The notes beneath the pieces are model-generated. The model did not search any database. It was given only the letters and a program-made list of their open reading frames with translations, and was not told the origin of the DNA. From assembly GCA_036346395.1 (NCBI GenBank), contig CM070598.1, forward strand, positions 10,151,517 through 10,215,516: 64,000 bases of DNA, written 5' to 3'. This DNA is from Hsuehochloa calcarea (Eukaryota; Streptophyta; Magnoliopsida; Poales; Poaceae). A program made the translations under genes and the position numbers. This document shows positions 46,800 to 58,675 of this stretch, one piece after another. Each line of letters starts with the position of its first letter. Positions within the stretch are counted from its first letter, which is position 1.

Positions 46800-48197
46800 T
46801 CCTAATTGCTTTCTCTTATCTTAGAAACTAGGCTAAGAACTAAGACTTCTCTTCGCAAAAGTGCTACACCTGACGGAGATCCAGAGGAAAGATATGATCC
46901 TCCAACCTCAAGTATTGGACCATCCCACCCAAGGGTCGCAATTCGAAAGGCAGCATTAGTAAGATCTCCGAGAGAGGTCAGTGATACAGAGACAGAAACC
47001 TTTATACTATCATAGAGGGCGAGAGATGAAGAGCAGTCCTCAAAGCAAGCTCAAGAGAGTGAAAGCGAATAAGAAGAAGAAGAAAGCGATGATGAGTATG
47101 ACGAAGAAGGTGATGAGGATATGGCAGAAGCCGAAGAACCTACAATTGATCTTATGCAAATAACAAGCGATAGCTACACAATGCTTCGTCACCCTAACAT
47201 GTTTGCAAAACAAGCCAGCTCATTAGATCCAAGATTTCACACCAAATTCCAACAGCAAGTTTATGTTGAGCTCTACAACCATCATCGATAATTCGATGAT
47301 CATAAGTATGTTGATTGAGCTCATTAGAATTCTTTTATGGTTTTGATGGAGCTTACCAATTATTTCAAAGAGTTGGTTTGAACGAAATAGTGGCACTAAA
47401 ATTGTGACTACAATGAAGAAATAATCAGAAAATTTTATGCCACTATCTATAACTCTCCAGACTTCGATATTTTAATATGGATGACAAAGACTCAAAGGGT
47501 ACAAGCTTCAAAAGATGATCTTGAGCGAGCTCTGAGAACTTACTCAAGATCACAAGAGAAGATATATGACTGAGGAGCACTTCGAACCCCAGCCTGGTGT
47601 CATTTTTATGATGAAAATGTTAATTTTACACCTAGAAAAATTGGAGGTCTTCTCCCTATGCTAAGCTTGATCAACTGAATTATCAATCACACTTTCTTTC
47701 CCAAAAGTAAAAATTTTGATACTATCTGAGGACATGCCTAGAACATCATAGATAACATTATACATGGAAGACAATTTGATGTAGTTGATCTCATCATCAG
47801 AGAGATTGGTGCATCCAAGAATGACATAGTCAAAAGGATATACTTTGCAGCTTACATCATGGCTCTTATCATGAGAATGACTCAATTTCGAGGGGCTCGA
47901 CCGGGAGTGCACAAGCCTTACATGCCAAGAGAAGGGGATCCAGTTCCTGTTGCAGTTCCACCCCATGTTCAAAGAGAAGCAGAGCATGCTCAGGATGTTC
48001 CTGCTGCAGATCCCATCTCCCTTTCTCGGATATATTCAGTTTTATTGGAAACACGTGATGCACAAGCAGAGTTTCGAAGTGAAACAAACAATCAGTTGGT
48101 TGCATTAAGAGATCCTATGAGTACTCTTAAGCAAACAGTGCCAATTCACTTCAGTCGTCGTCGTCATCCTCCTCAAGATCCACCTCATCAGGAGTGA
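46800..48197 (+). pseudogene. Envelope-like third ORF of the SIRE-like element
   Basis: After pol there is a second, separate coding region. It opens with a charged region (RLRTKTSLRKSATPDGDPEE). An acidic run EEEESDDEYDEEGDEDMAEA follows. Then come LDPRFHTKFQQQVYVELY and EIIRKFYATIYNSPDFDILI, the conserved core of the plant retrotransposon env-like/putative plant transposon protein family. The last clean frame (47859-48197) ends PPHVQREAEHAQDVPAADP and a basic tail. At least six stops or shifts interrupt it. SIRE/Maximus elements are known to carry such a third ORF; its function is unproven. Confidence 0.75.
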
Positions 48198-48788
48198 GTC
48201 CTTCTGGTATTTGATACCAAAGGGGGAGAAGTTCGAAAGAATGATTAGAAGGTTAAGGGGGAGCAAGAAATTCAAAAGGGGTTGAATATCTTATTACAAT
48301 ATTAGCTATTATCTATGTGGAACAATTTAGTTGTGTAATGAATTTGGTTATTTTGGACTTCTTAAGTTGAATGCTTGTAATAGTCTAAGTAAAACTTGTT
48401 GATATGCTCTTATGACTATTACTGTTTATGACTATTAAGTTTTATCCTCAAGCATTCTCTTATCATGATTATTATCTCTTTTGCTTGAAAGATGCATATA
48501 AAATGTTCCTCATATTCAATAAATAAAGGAAACTCCGTCAAAATTTCTAATGATCTATACATGTGCATGAAAATCACTTCATGAACCCTTATGCACATAT
48601 TTAGGGGGAGTTACATTTATTTTATTGATTGACTTTGAAAGCAACTAATTCTTCATCTTCTTGAAATTAACTCAAGAATTATGTGCAATTCAAAAGTTAA
48701 AACCAGAATATACAACTTGGTGTATATTCAAAATCTTCAATTCACTCATATGGTGTAGGTTGTCATCAATTGCCAAAAAAAGGGTGCT

Positions 48789-49880
48789 TGAAAGTATCTA
48801 GACCCCTAAAGGTGATTTTGGTAATAAATGATAATAATATATTAAAGGACTAACATGTGTGCTAAGATGTGTTAAAGGTTAAGTCCCGGAGTTTTATTGA
48901 TGACAAGATTATTGGCAATGCAATTATGATGAAAGATCAACATGGCTTAAAAGACAAAGATATTGTATAGCCTAAAGATCCTTTATAGTTTTTTTACCGG
49001 TCTAGGTGTTTGTAGTAAAGATCGGATTTATAGGTTAAATATCGTACTATAAAGAGGAATCATGGCTAGTAGCTTGAGAAACTTTATTTGTGCCATCTTA
49101 ATCAACTAGGGTTCATGCATTGCATTTAGTTTAGCTTCTGGAAGTGTTTCAGAGAAAATTGATATGACCGTAAGTGATAAGCGGTACTCTGCATGGTCGG
49201 TAGTACCAAAATCTAGTTGTCGGTACTTAAATTCGAGAGCTTGCTTTTGGTGTTTTTTTAGCTCCTTTGAAAATCAGTACGACCGCAATATAATAGTGGT
49301 ACTATAGCAGGTCGGTAGTATCGAAATATAGTTGGCGGTGCGTAATTTACAGAGGGTATGTTTTTGGGAGTTGTTTATCTCCTTAAGAATCGATATGACC
49401 GCATTTCTTGAGCGGTACTACGGAGTGTGGTAGTACCGATATTTTCATGGAGATACATTATTTATAGATAGGGTGTTTTTCGAGATTTCTTAACCTCTCG
49501 AAATCGGTAGTCTGTTCTAGCCGATCGGTACTACCGTCCTGTGGTAGTAACGATTTGTAGTTGGTGGTAGTACTACAACTTTTTCTAACAGCTAGTTCAG
49601 AGCATTAAATGCAATTGTTCTGACCGTTGATTACGAGAATCAGAGGTACCGGGTTTGTATGGCGGTACTACCGCAATTCCTGAATTTTTTAGGGATTCGG
49701 TCCAAACAGTAGTTTTGTTGGTGGGGGTATAAATACCTCCCTGCCTGCCTCTAGCATAGGACCTTTGAGCATATTCACTCTCATTGAATACATTTGAGCT
49801 CTTAGACACTCTCTACTGTTCATTTACTTTGAAATCATATTTTAAGGTAGTTGAGAGCATTCAAGTGCATTGAATACTTC
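48789..49880 (+). repeat. Right LTR of the SIRE-like copia element, 3' truncated
   Basis: It starts TGAAAGTATCTAGACCCCTA after a degenerate polypurine tract (AAAAAAAGGG at 48775-48784), as in SIRE/Maximus LTRs. It has a TATA box at 49728-49735. Homology to the left LTR stops at GTGCATTGA (about 49880), while the left copy continues for several hundred bases, so this LTR is cut short. It holds many CGGTACTACCG-type words. Confidence 0.8.
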
Positions 49881-50614
49881 TGAGGAGATCCTAGAAGCCT
49901 AGTACATGGCTGCCTTCAGGACTGGCCGCGCCCACAAGTCTACAGGAGACAAGGGAAAGGCACCCATGGGCCCACAAGATTGATTTCTTTCCGATCTCTC
50001 AGTTTTTTATATTCCAAAAAACGCACATGTATCCTACATGTAAATCGGTTTGATGATTCGTGTGTCATTTGTACCGTATAAGTAATTCGAGGGACAAACA
50101 AATATACGTAATCAACTTTGTGTGTCTTGTAATTCGTGACCGACATCTTACTACTGCAATTGAAATCTCATCTTTTAAATTTAATTTCCAAATTATTTTT
50201 TATTCAATATTTTGCTCTCTTTTTTGAAATAAATGAGCAGTTTTACAATGAATAGCTTTGTAATCTTTAGTGGCATTTCACTGACGTTTTTTTATAGTGA
50301 CAGTGACGATGTATGACTATATCAAACAATAGCACCAGCAAATATAGATCACCAGCATCCGACCACAGTGATGGTGCTTAAGCCATCTCCGACAATGGTG
50401 TCAAGTTGTAATGACGATGTTGATGTAACTAGGATCATATGCCTCTTAGGGTGGCTACGAGAGGAAATGGCATATTTAGCAGCAGGGAGGATAGTCATGA
50501 ACTCATGATGCATGAATACTTAACCGATATCAGAGGCATACATTTTGTTACCGAAGAAAATTTCCACTGCCTTCCAACAGAAAACAAAGATTTTTACTTA
50601 AAATTCATCATGAT
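49881..50614. other. Intervening sequence, no gene confirmed
   Basis: It begins at the broken copia LTR. A short frame near 49906 (MAAFRTGRAHKSTGDKGKAP) has a basic composition and no recognised domain. The rest is A+T-rich and noncoding. Confidence 0.3.
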
Positions 50615-50984
50615 TAGTGGTGGCCAAACGGCCACGATCTGATTCACAATTAGGCTGCAGACGGTTGACCTGTTTGGTCATGCAGGCGGGCGCCCAAGCA
50701 TGGACAGCTCGACGGGCTGTGCTCGATCTGCGTAGCCCGTTTTGGTTCGAAGATGTTAAAATATTTTTTTTAAAATCCAAAAAATAGAGGAAAAAATGTG
50801 TAAAATTCAAAAAATACATATGAAAATTATAAAAAATGAGACAAATATGTTGAAACTATAATAAAGAGCTTTATTAATATTTACATGGATGCCTCATTAA
50901 AACTTTTGCTAAGTAAAAACTCAACATAACAAATATTGGTAAAGGAAAACGAGTACAACCTATAGATCTGCATACATCTATGTT

Positions 50985-52850
50985 CTAAGTGTCGTTGTCT
51001 ATGTATATATTTTCGTACACCTCTGACAACTCTAGCCTTTCTACAGCGTATTGTGTTCGTGAATCACATTGTTCCCAGTCCTTCAGAGTTAGAAGTATCT
51101 CCACTATCTCACTCGTGAGATGTATTCTTCTCTCCTCCAATATTCTTCCAGAAAGACTGAAAAAAGACTCAGAGGAAACCGTGGAGACAGAAATAGTTAA
51201 CACATCATGTGCAAATATGGATAGCACATGATATGTTAACTTATGGCTATATCACCATTGAAATAAACCATATCGTTATCCAGATAGGCTGGTAGTTCTC
51301 CACCTCTCGGGTGGGAGGTTGGTCTTGGTCGAGAAGGTGTCGGTGTAGAACCCCTGGACCTGGAAGAAGAACCTCAACCCCAGATCTTGTCACACAAATT
51401 TGTCTTGTTAACTAAGGTTGGTGGTAGTGGAGGTCATTGTAAGCAAACTCCCTAAAACTTTTTTCATACCTTTGAAAAATCTCAGTAAATTTAGAACAAA
51501 CATCTGCAAAATAGTTAGAATAGTCTAGGCATGTAGCATCACTAGGAAGATCAAGAACATTAGCAAATCCTTGAATTTTAGTTCTAGGATCTAAAATCAA
51601 TGCAAATGCATATAGGAAAGGGACTTCTCTCCAATATTTTAGGTATTTTTTCATAGCAATAATCTCTCGTAAAACTATATCATTTTCAAATATCTTCAAC
51701 CGAGTAGCAATCTGTAGAGTACTATGCATAATTATAGGAGATGTTGGATAGTACACAACGGACAAAGCAACAGTGGCTTCATAAATTTTTTTTCCAAAAA
51801 TTAACGTATCTTCTCAGCACCCAACCAATGTTGCTCAGTCAATAGTACACTACCGTCAGTGCTTTGATAGTGCATTTGAATAAAAACAGAAAAGATGTTC
51901 TTATATGGTAAAAGACTCTTAAGCATCAAGTTAGTAAAGTTACATCTTACCAGCATGTCCAAACCAAAATTTCTTGGGTGTGCACCCATTGCCCTACAAA
52001 AGTTCTTATGTGCTGCTATTATAATATTAGAATTATTCAAGAAAGATATTGCATCGCGGAAAGCTTTAATATACGAAGTCAACCTCTTCAAACCACATTT
52101 CACTATAAGGTTAATAATGTGACAAGCGCATCGCTGATGTAGCAAGAAGGAATCAACGTATATACTCAACATTGGAGTAAGAATATCCATTGCATTAGAG
52201 TTTGAAGTGACATTGTCTAAAGTAATTGAGAATATTTTATTTGTAAGACCAAATCCTTCCATGACTTTGATAATACATTATGCAATATTCTCACTCGCGT
52301 GCTACATCAATTAATTTAAAATCTATAATTCTTTTCTCTATTTTTCAGTTGTCATTAACATAATGAGTAACTACACTAAGATAATCTCCCTAGCCCGACC
52401 ACTCCATATGTTCGAGGTGAGGCCCACCGAAAATACGCACGTACTAAATAGTTCATTTAATTTATGACAACATTCATTATAGTCTTTAACTAGATCCCTA
52501 ATTGTTGTCTGCCTAGAAACGGTAGAAAATCTAGGATTATGTGTAGTCCTTATATTAGTTTCAAAAACTGTAAACTCCTTGAAGGCTAAAGGTAAATCCT
52601 CATAAGCAATTAAATGATAAAGAGATTGACAAACTATCTTAGGATTGTAGTCCCAGGTACGTACCGTACCATCGCAGTTGTACTGCAGCCGCGTCTGCCT
52701 CATCGCTGATCCTTGCTTATCTTTATATCTTGCAGCATGTCTAAGCAAATGCCCTATTCCACCTAAATACTTTGAATACAATTCATATTTACAAATTTTA
52801 CAAATAGCTCTTGTTACCTGAACTCCTTGTGCGTCTTCCTTAGTTGTCAT
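50985..52850 (-). pseudogene. hAT transposase, BED to dimerization domain
   Basis: Minus-strand frames give, in order, a BED zinc finger (CKICKYELYSKYLGGIGHLL, then RHAARYKDKQ; 52700-52800), LPLAFKEFTVFETNIRTTHN and RDLVKDYNECCHKLNELFST. The catalytic region at 51801-52262 shows ITLDNVTSNSNAMDIL and CACHIINLIVKCGLKRL. MKKYLKYWREVPFLYAFALI...LDPRTKI follows at 51412-51765, and the C-terminal dimerization motif ISVSTVSSESFFSLSGRILE, RRIHLTSEIVEILLTLKDWE lies at 50985-51227. It belongs to the RICESLEEPER/Ac-like family. Frames are broken at several places. The N-terminal exon continues right of the solo LTR at 55243. A TAG replaces the conserved Trp of the BED start (SRV-stop-EDFN), at about 52865. 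Confidence 0.88.
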
Positions 52851-52919
52851 GTTGAAATCCTCCTAGACTCTCGATGTACTCGTCATGGATCTCTTTGCTC
52901 CAGTAGTTGCCGACGAAGA

Positions 52920-55242
52920 TGTAATACCCTGGAATTTAATCGGGCAATTAAACAACTAGTCGGGAGAAGAAAGAACAATAAAAGAAGAGAAAAATCCCTG
53001 AAAAAAGGGGTTTCCGCGAATTTATGACAACTTGGGCCTTGGGCCACGGCCCATGTGGCCCAAGAGGGGGGCCGGCCAAAGGGGGGATGACCTCCCCCCT
53101 AAACCCTAGCCACCCTCCCCCTTTCCCCCTCTTCCCCCCCATAGCCGCCACCCCCTCTCTCCCTTGCACCTCCCCTGTGTCACCACCTCCCCAGCAGCAC
53201 CACTCCCTCCCCGGCGAAGATCCTTGCTGCGGTCCATTGGAGGAAAAGGCGAGGAGACCACCGTTGGAGGGCCGGCCAAGTGGAGGTAGCAGATCAGATT
53301 TGTTCAGCGCTGTTCTCATCAGTTTTGGGTAAGATTCGTACATTTTCTGACCTAGCACCTCTTAGAAAGTTGTAGCTCTCGGTTTTAGCTTTCTCTGGGC
53401 ACTGAGATCAACTGATTTGGACTTACGGTTTAGGAGTTATGATAGTTTTACCACAACTATCCAGGAGAGCTCATGTGAATTGGCAGATTGTCTTGTCTGG
53501 CCATTATGAATTATTTATAAGCCGAATCAAGAAAGCCACCCAAAATGAGTATTGTAGATAATTCCGTAATATTTCCAAGTTGATAAAGAACACAATTTGT
53601 AGAGTTTGCACACAAAAGTTATGTAATTTTTACCGCCGCTATTTCACTGACTGTCAGATTGCAGAGACAGAAAATTTACCTGGGTATAAGAATTAGTAGA
53701 AGGCCAAATCAGGAGACTTGTCCAACTAGACTATTGTGGATGGTTCTGTCGTGATTCCAGAGAGTACAAGATCTCCCCATTCCGAGTTGCGTAGCAAATG
53801 TTATGATGGTTTTAGTGCTCTGTCCAGAGAGCCCGACGTGAAATTGATGTTTTATTAACTGACCTGGTAGGGCTATTATTTGGCCGATTCAGTAAGTCTC
53901 ACCAACTAGACTCAGTTGGAGAATTTAATTATATTTCTAGAAAGTCTAAGAACATCTTATTTGGACTCCTGTACCAATAGATATGGATTTTTGAAGTTGA
54001 CTATCCACCGAGGGGACAGATCGACGTTTAGAAATTTGGGAACGGGATCGAGTTAGATGTTTTTGCGGGTTCATGGCTGTTGTTATATAGTTTGTTTTGG
54101 TCATTCTTTGTGCCTTAGCGTGTGTTATAATTATTATTGGTGGTGGATGATGCGGGGCGACACTTCGTACATCTCTCGTTCTCTCGTTGTTAAGGCAAGT
54201 ATAATGATGAATATAATATATATTATTGAATGGCAATGTTCGATATATATATATTATGAGTACTTGTGTGTTAATGTTTGTAAAGATGGCATACTTGGTA
54301 TTGTTCATGGTTGCTAGAGATATGAATTACGTGTTATTCATGGCTGTTTGTCTATGGTTATGAGATTTTGGAGTATGAATAGGTTATTCATATGCAATGT
54401 TGTTGAGGATACGTGCTTGTATTACGTTGAGAATTCATACATATGCATCATGTTGGTTTATTGAAGTCTTGGTCATGTGATGACCAAGCTACTCTTGAGG
54501 TCCCCGTCATGTTAATGACAGGCTAAAGGTCCCAATGCTTGTAGAGCGTGGGCTTAGGTCCCCATACACGTGGAGTATGGGCAATGGTCCCTGTACCAGA
54601 TGGTATAGGCATGGGTGTGCATCGACGGATGCGCACTTTGTATTACCGGTAAAATACAAAAGGGAAAGAGAAAGAGAAAGATCATGTTGAGCAAAGTGCA
54701 TAGCAGCATGTGTAAAGTGATTGATATATGGTTTTGTGAAGTATAGTTGATGAGTTACATACTTGTACGTTGTTGATGCCATTTATTATATTTGCTGAGA
54801 CTTTGGACTCACCTCTTGCTTTTGTTGTGCTTTTAGGTACCACTTGTAAGAACGGCATGCATGAGAGGGAGTAGAATTACTTTGGATGCACTCACTACCA
54901 CACAATCTTTTAAAGATGATTATCATTTAGATCGTACCTTAATAATAAGCAAACTGTTTAAAGATTAATTTTGACTATGCTTGAATGTATCGGATTATTT
55001 GTAATAATGAGAGTGGTAAATTGTAATTATGCTTGCTTATGAATTAGCTGAATAGGTTATTTAAGAATGCTTTGATGAACTTTGGATGTTGAGATATTGA
55101 TAATAGTATATGCATCTGTTGGAACCTCCGGTACACTTAATTGTACAAAGGAGGTTCTGCCGAAAGTTAGCAAAATGTCTTAGCTTATTTTATATTTATG
55201 TTAGTGTGGTAGCATTCGTGCTCGAGTTGGGGTGTGGTGTTC
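52920..55242 (+). mobile_element. Solo LTR, about 2.3 kb, TSD GAAGA
   Basis: It starts TGTAATACCCTGGAATTTAA and ends GGGTGTGGTGTTC. It is flanked by GAAGA at 52915-52919 and 55243-55247. It inserted into the N-terminal coding exon of the hAT transposase; the two host flanks join in frame after one GAAGA is removed. It has no coding sequence. The end lacks the usual CA, so the last bases have mutated. Confidence 0.88.
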
Positions 55243-55411
55243 GAAGAAGATCTTTGGCGTAGAGCCCATCGACAAGACAATCGGTACTCCCCCTTGCCCT
55301 TCCAGTAATAACTCATGTTGTTTGAGGCAGTGACATTCTCGAAGGATGCAATATCCTCCAGTGAAATTCCATAATCACCAAGAGCAAAGCTGTCGTATTT
55401 CTACATAACGA
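55243..55411 (-). pseudogene. hAT transposase, N-terminal exon piece
   Basis: The minus strand gives KYDSFALGDYGISLEDIASF and then serine-rich sequence (RSSSSATTGAKRS) leading across the solo LTR into the BED finger. An acceptor-like TTTTGCAG lies just upstream, at about 55412-55420, so an intron probably separates this exon from the 5' leader. Confidence 0.55.
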
Positions 55412-56191
55412 AAACTGCAAAATCGAAACTTACACTATTATTTCTTTCATCTTAGCATAACAAATAGTAACAATAAAAATATGCAAAAAAAAAAAAGTAT
55501 CGTACCTCTTTTGCTAACTTGCTGCTGGAATTTGGATTTTTCAAATTTTAGCACAATTTTTTAAAAATTTTGCCAAATTATCTCACAAGAAATCTAAATT
55601 TGCACATCAGAAACCGTAAGAGAGATCGAGGAATAGATGGTTGTCGAATGAGTGGGGGTATGATGGCTATTTATAGAAAAAATTCAGGTTTTTATTTTTG
55701 TTTTCTATTTTTAAACCCTCCAACGCCCAAAAAACGATCGAATTTTTTCAAAAATCGGGCCAGATTAGTTAGGCTACTCGCCGTAATGTCGGTAGGTGTG
55801 TCATCTTTGGCACGGCCCATTGTGCCGACACAAGCCCAACGACCATAATCATGCCGACACAGTGTCGTGCCTGCCTGGGCACGCCACCACGCCTCCCCTT
55901 ATCCCCGTTGCACTCGGTTGCACCCCACTGCATCCGCCCTGTGATCGCGTCGTGCCGCCGCCGTGCCCACACCGTTGTGCCGTTAGGCCATGCTATGATT
56001 GGACCGTGTCTAGCCTGGCCCGGCACTGTGTGTGTCGTGCCGTGCTGACCTACTGGTCTAGGTTACGGATCGAAGCATGGCATGCACGCTGGGCTGTGAC
56101 GACTCGGCTCAGCTATAATGTGGATTATGTTATGTTCGGATCAGACCAACAATACCATACTTCAAACTACACACCCATCTAGCCACCTCTA

Positions 56192-57277
56192 CATTCACGA
56201 TGCACAATCCATTACCTCGAAGTGGATCCCGATCGATGGAGCGAAGAGAAGGTAGATCCTGCTGCGCTGTGGGCCCTCGGAAGTCGGGGATCGGATCCCG
56301 GGGCCACAAGCCCCCGTGGCCCACCAATAGAACCGGATGGGGCCCACGTTGAAAAGTCGTTCGGCTTCGAGGGGGATGTCAGGCACCGCATCACGCCAGG
56401 GAGCACCGGGCACCGGCAAAATCGGCGTTGTCAAGCTCGTCCTGCGACACGTGTCGGCGCCCGGCCTGCACGATGGCCCGGCTCCGATGCTTCATATGGT
56501 TCCATGCACTAGCCCAAGCTGGCTGGCCCGAGTCACGAGCAGAAACTAAATAAAGTCCCGGTGCAGTAGCGTATTTGAAAGGGCGTGTTAATGTTTAGTT
56601 TATGGACTTTTTATAAAAAAAGCTTAAATCTATCTAGATTAAAGAGATGAAAAAAATCTTGAAACCTATTAGCAGAACTGTATTAAGGTAAACAGGCTCT
56701 TAGCTTTGTTTAAGCTAGCGAAAGTTTGTCTTCGCTTGTTCTTAATCTAGGAATTCAACATTGTTATATTCAATTACTGGTCCAGAAACAGGAATATAAA
56801 TAGCGTATAATTGATGTATCTATTTATCAGATTTTGGAATTATATTCATTTCCTCGTGGGACTAATTTTGATCCCTTGTCTACTTACTCTTCTCACTTTT
56901 TTGCTCCGAATAAATAAACTATGCATGTTCTACACACAACCAACACAAAAATTCAAGTAGAATAGAAAAACTATGTGTGATAAGAAGTTCAATGATGTTT
57001 AGTAATTACTCTTAATATAGTACAAGAATTCGTACCGTAGATCTTGGATAAAAAGTTAAATGGTTCATCTAATTAAACCCCACACAGTACTAAGTACCAA
57101 CACATTGCTTTCTACCCATGAATAGAAAATCCAAACGGGGGAAACATGGAAATCAAAATTATTGGCTCCAAGCCTACAAGTAGCCTCACTCATGCTCTAA
57201 CTAACTGATTTTCCAACCCCCACATCATCTCTTTCTCTCTCTACCACCTATCTAGAATATTTACCCCTCTCTCTCCT
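56192..57277. other. Upstream region of the Aux/IAA gene
   Basis: GC-rich sequence of unknown origin (56200-56560) is followed by about 700 bp of A+T-rich DNA that is probably the Aux/IAA promoter. No canonical TGTCTC auxin response element was noticed in this stretch. Confidence 0.4.
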
Positions 57278-57511
57278 CTATATATACACATCTCTACCCT
57301 GTTCCTGGGTCCTCTCTTCCACCACCACCACCACCTCCTATCACCACAAAGCCAAATATCTAATCTCTCTCTCTCTCTCTCACACACACACACGCAGAGA
57401 GAGAGAGAAAGAGACCTCAAGAAAGAAGCAGCTTAGTGTGGAGGTGTCACAGGGGAGAGACCCAGCGGCCGCAATAGGCTAGCCAACCAGCTGCTCCCGC
57501 GCGCGGAGCCG
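57278..57511 (+). promoter_or_regulatory. Aux/IAA core promoter and 5' UTR
   Basis: A TATA box (CTATATATACAC, about 57279-57290) would set a start near 57310-57320. The leader then contains CCACCACCACCACC and a microsatellite compound of (TC)n, (AC)n and (GA)n at about 57365-57415. The TC and GA runs can pair into a hairpin. CT-rich leaders are common in highly expressed plant genes. Confidence 0.65.
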
Positions 57512-57702
57512 ATGGCTGGCGCCGACGTCGACGTCGGGACGGAACTCCGGCTCGGGCTGCCAGGAGGCGGCGCCGAGGCGGCCAAGGCCGGGAAGAGGGG
57601 CTTTGAGGACACCATTGACTTGAAGCTCAAGCTGCCCACCGCCGGCAAGCCGGAGCCGGCCGAGGCGGCCGCCACTGACCCCGAGAAGCCACCTGCTACC
57701 AA
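57512..57702 (+). CDS. Aux/IAA repressor, exon 1
   Basis: Start of a nuclear repressor of auxin response. Aux/IAA proteins bind ARF transcription factors, recruit TOPLESS and are destroyed through TIR1/AFB when auxin is present. This exon has domain I, the EAR motif LRLGLP at residues 12-17 that binds TOPLESS, then a KR pair (28-29) and ETIDLKLKLP-like FEDTIDLKLKLP. The start MAGADVDVGTELRLGLPGGG matches my memory of rice OsIAA13. The donor GT at 57703-57704 interrupts the AAG codon of K64 (phase 2). The sequence is GC-rich and clean. The full CDS joins 57512-57702, 58676-58932, 59054-59165, 59289-59350 and 59428-59471 to give 221 aa. Confidence 0.95.
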
Positions 57703-58675
57703 GTATGTATATATGCATACGTGTTGATATATACATCTGTGCATCACCGTGCATGTGCTATAGTTCTTGTACGCTAGCTGCTAGCTATATGATTACATAT
57801 CAGTTTGTTAGTGATAATTTGATAGGATAGTGTCTCCTCTTTTTTCTACTTAAGGATTAGGAATAATTGTGAATGCTTGGGGTTCTATGAATGAAACCTC
57901 ATTATCTTTCATCGAATGAAATACATGTCAAAAGATCCATATATAACACGGTGACATTTGGTACAAAGTGTACATATGCATGTGCAGGTTGTTGATTTTT
58001 TTTTTCCCTTTTTCTTTTGTTTGGATTTATATATTTATAGCATGCTGAACAAACTTGACATGCCCTTGTGGCCATGAGTGAGACTTTCAGTAGGGCAAAA
58101 TATGCATATAAAAAGAGGTCCTCCGGCGGAAAGATCGTGGCTGTTCTTTATCGCTTGTGAAGTGTTGAGCGAATTATTATCACCTTTTAAAAACATAACA
58201 TAACATATGCACATTTGAGGCCTCCTTTCCTTTGTGTGGTAGATGTCAGAAATAAGTTATGTATATTTTCCTCCATCTTTGGGCAGATTCCTTTAGAAAA
58301 GGAAGTGTTGTTGTTTTCTTTTTCCTTTTTTTCTGAAAATATTTAGAATAATCAGAAAAGATTACATATCTAGCAAATTAATTGTGAATAATCATGGTGG
58401 TCATGATTCGTGTGCAATAATTTAAGTTAATTGCATTTTCTTATGCACTGTACTACCATAAAGCTGCGGCAGGCATACATTGGTTAAAACAGAGTTGTTG
58501 CCAGCAAGAATATAGTAACATGCATGATCTAGCTAGATGGAAGTATGGAAACCTCCAGTAACAAAACTACAATAGAAAATAACCTATTTTTCCTTTTACA
58601 GCCCCAGTAGATTGGAACTGATATGTGAAAAATCAAGTGATAAACGTGTAGCTAAGATTCTGTTTTACATATCAG
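57703..58675 (+). other. Aux/IAA intron 1
   Basis: A 973-base intron with a GT donor and an AG acceptor (ATATCAG). It contains a perfect TGTCTC at 57831-57836, the core of an auxin response element, and long T-rich tracts. Large first introns are usual in Aux/IAA genes. Confidence 0.9.

Larger units (their letters stand above)
50615..56191 (-). mobile_element. hAT transposon interrupted by a solo LTR
   Basis: The left end TAGTGGTGGCCAAACGGCC and the right end ...TAGCCACCTCTA (56180-56191) form an imperfect terminal inverted repeat. Subterminal DNA at both ends is rich in GGCACG/GTGCCG words, typical of plant hAT elements. Without the nested LTR the element would be about 3.25 kb, a normal size for an autonomous hAT. 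No clean 8-bp target duplication is visible; ATTCATCA on the left and ATTCACGA on the right match at 6 of 8. The transposase is coded on the minus strand. Confidence 0.65.

Noticed and set aside
52948..53358. 136-codon minus-strand frame
   Set aside because: Antisense to the GC-rich part of a solo LTR, glycine-rich, no domain.
55769..56182. Frames with many Arg, Ala and Pro codons
   Set aside because: They are in the GTGCCG-rich subterminal repeat region of the hAT element.
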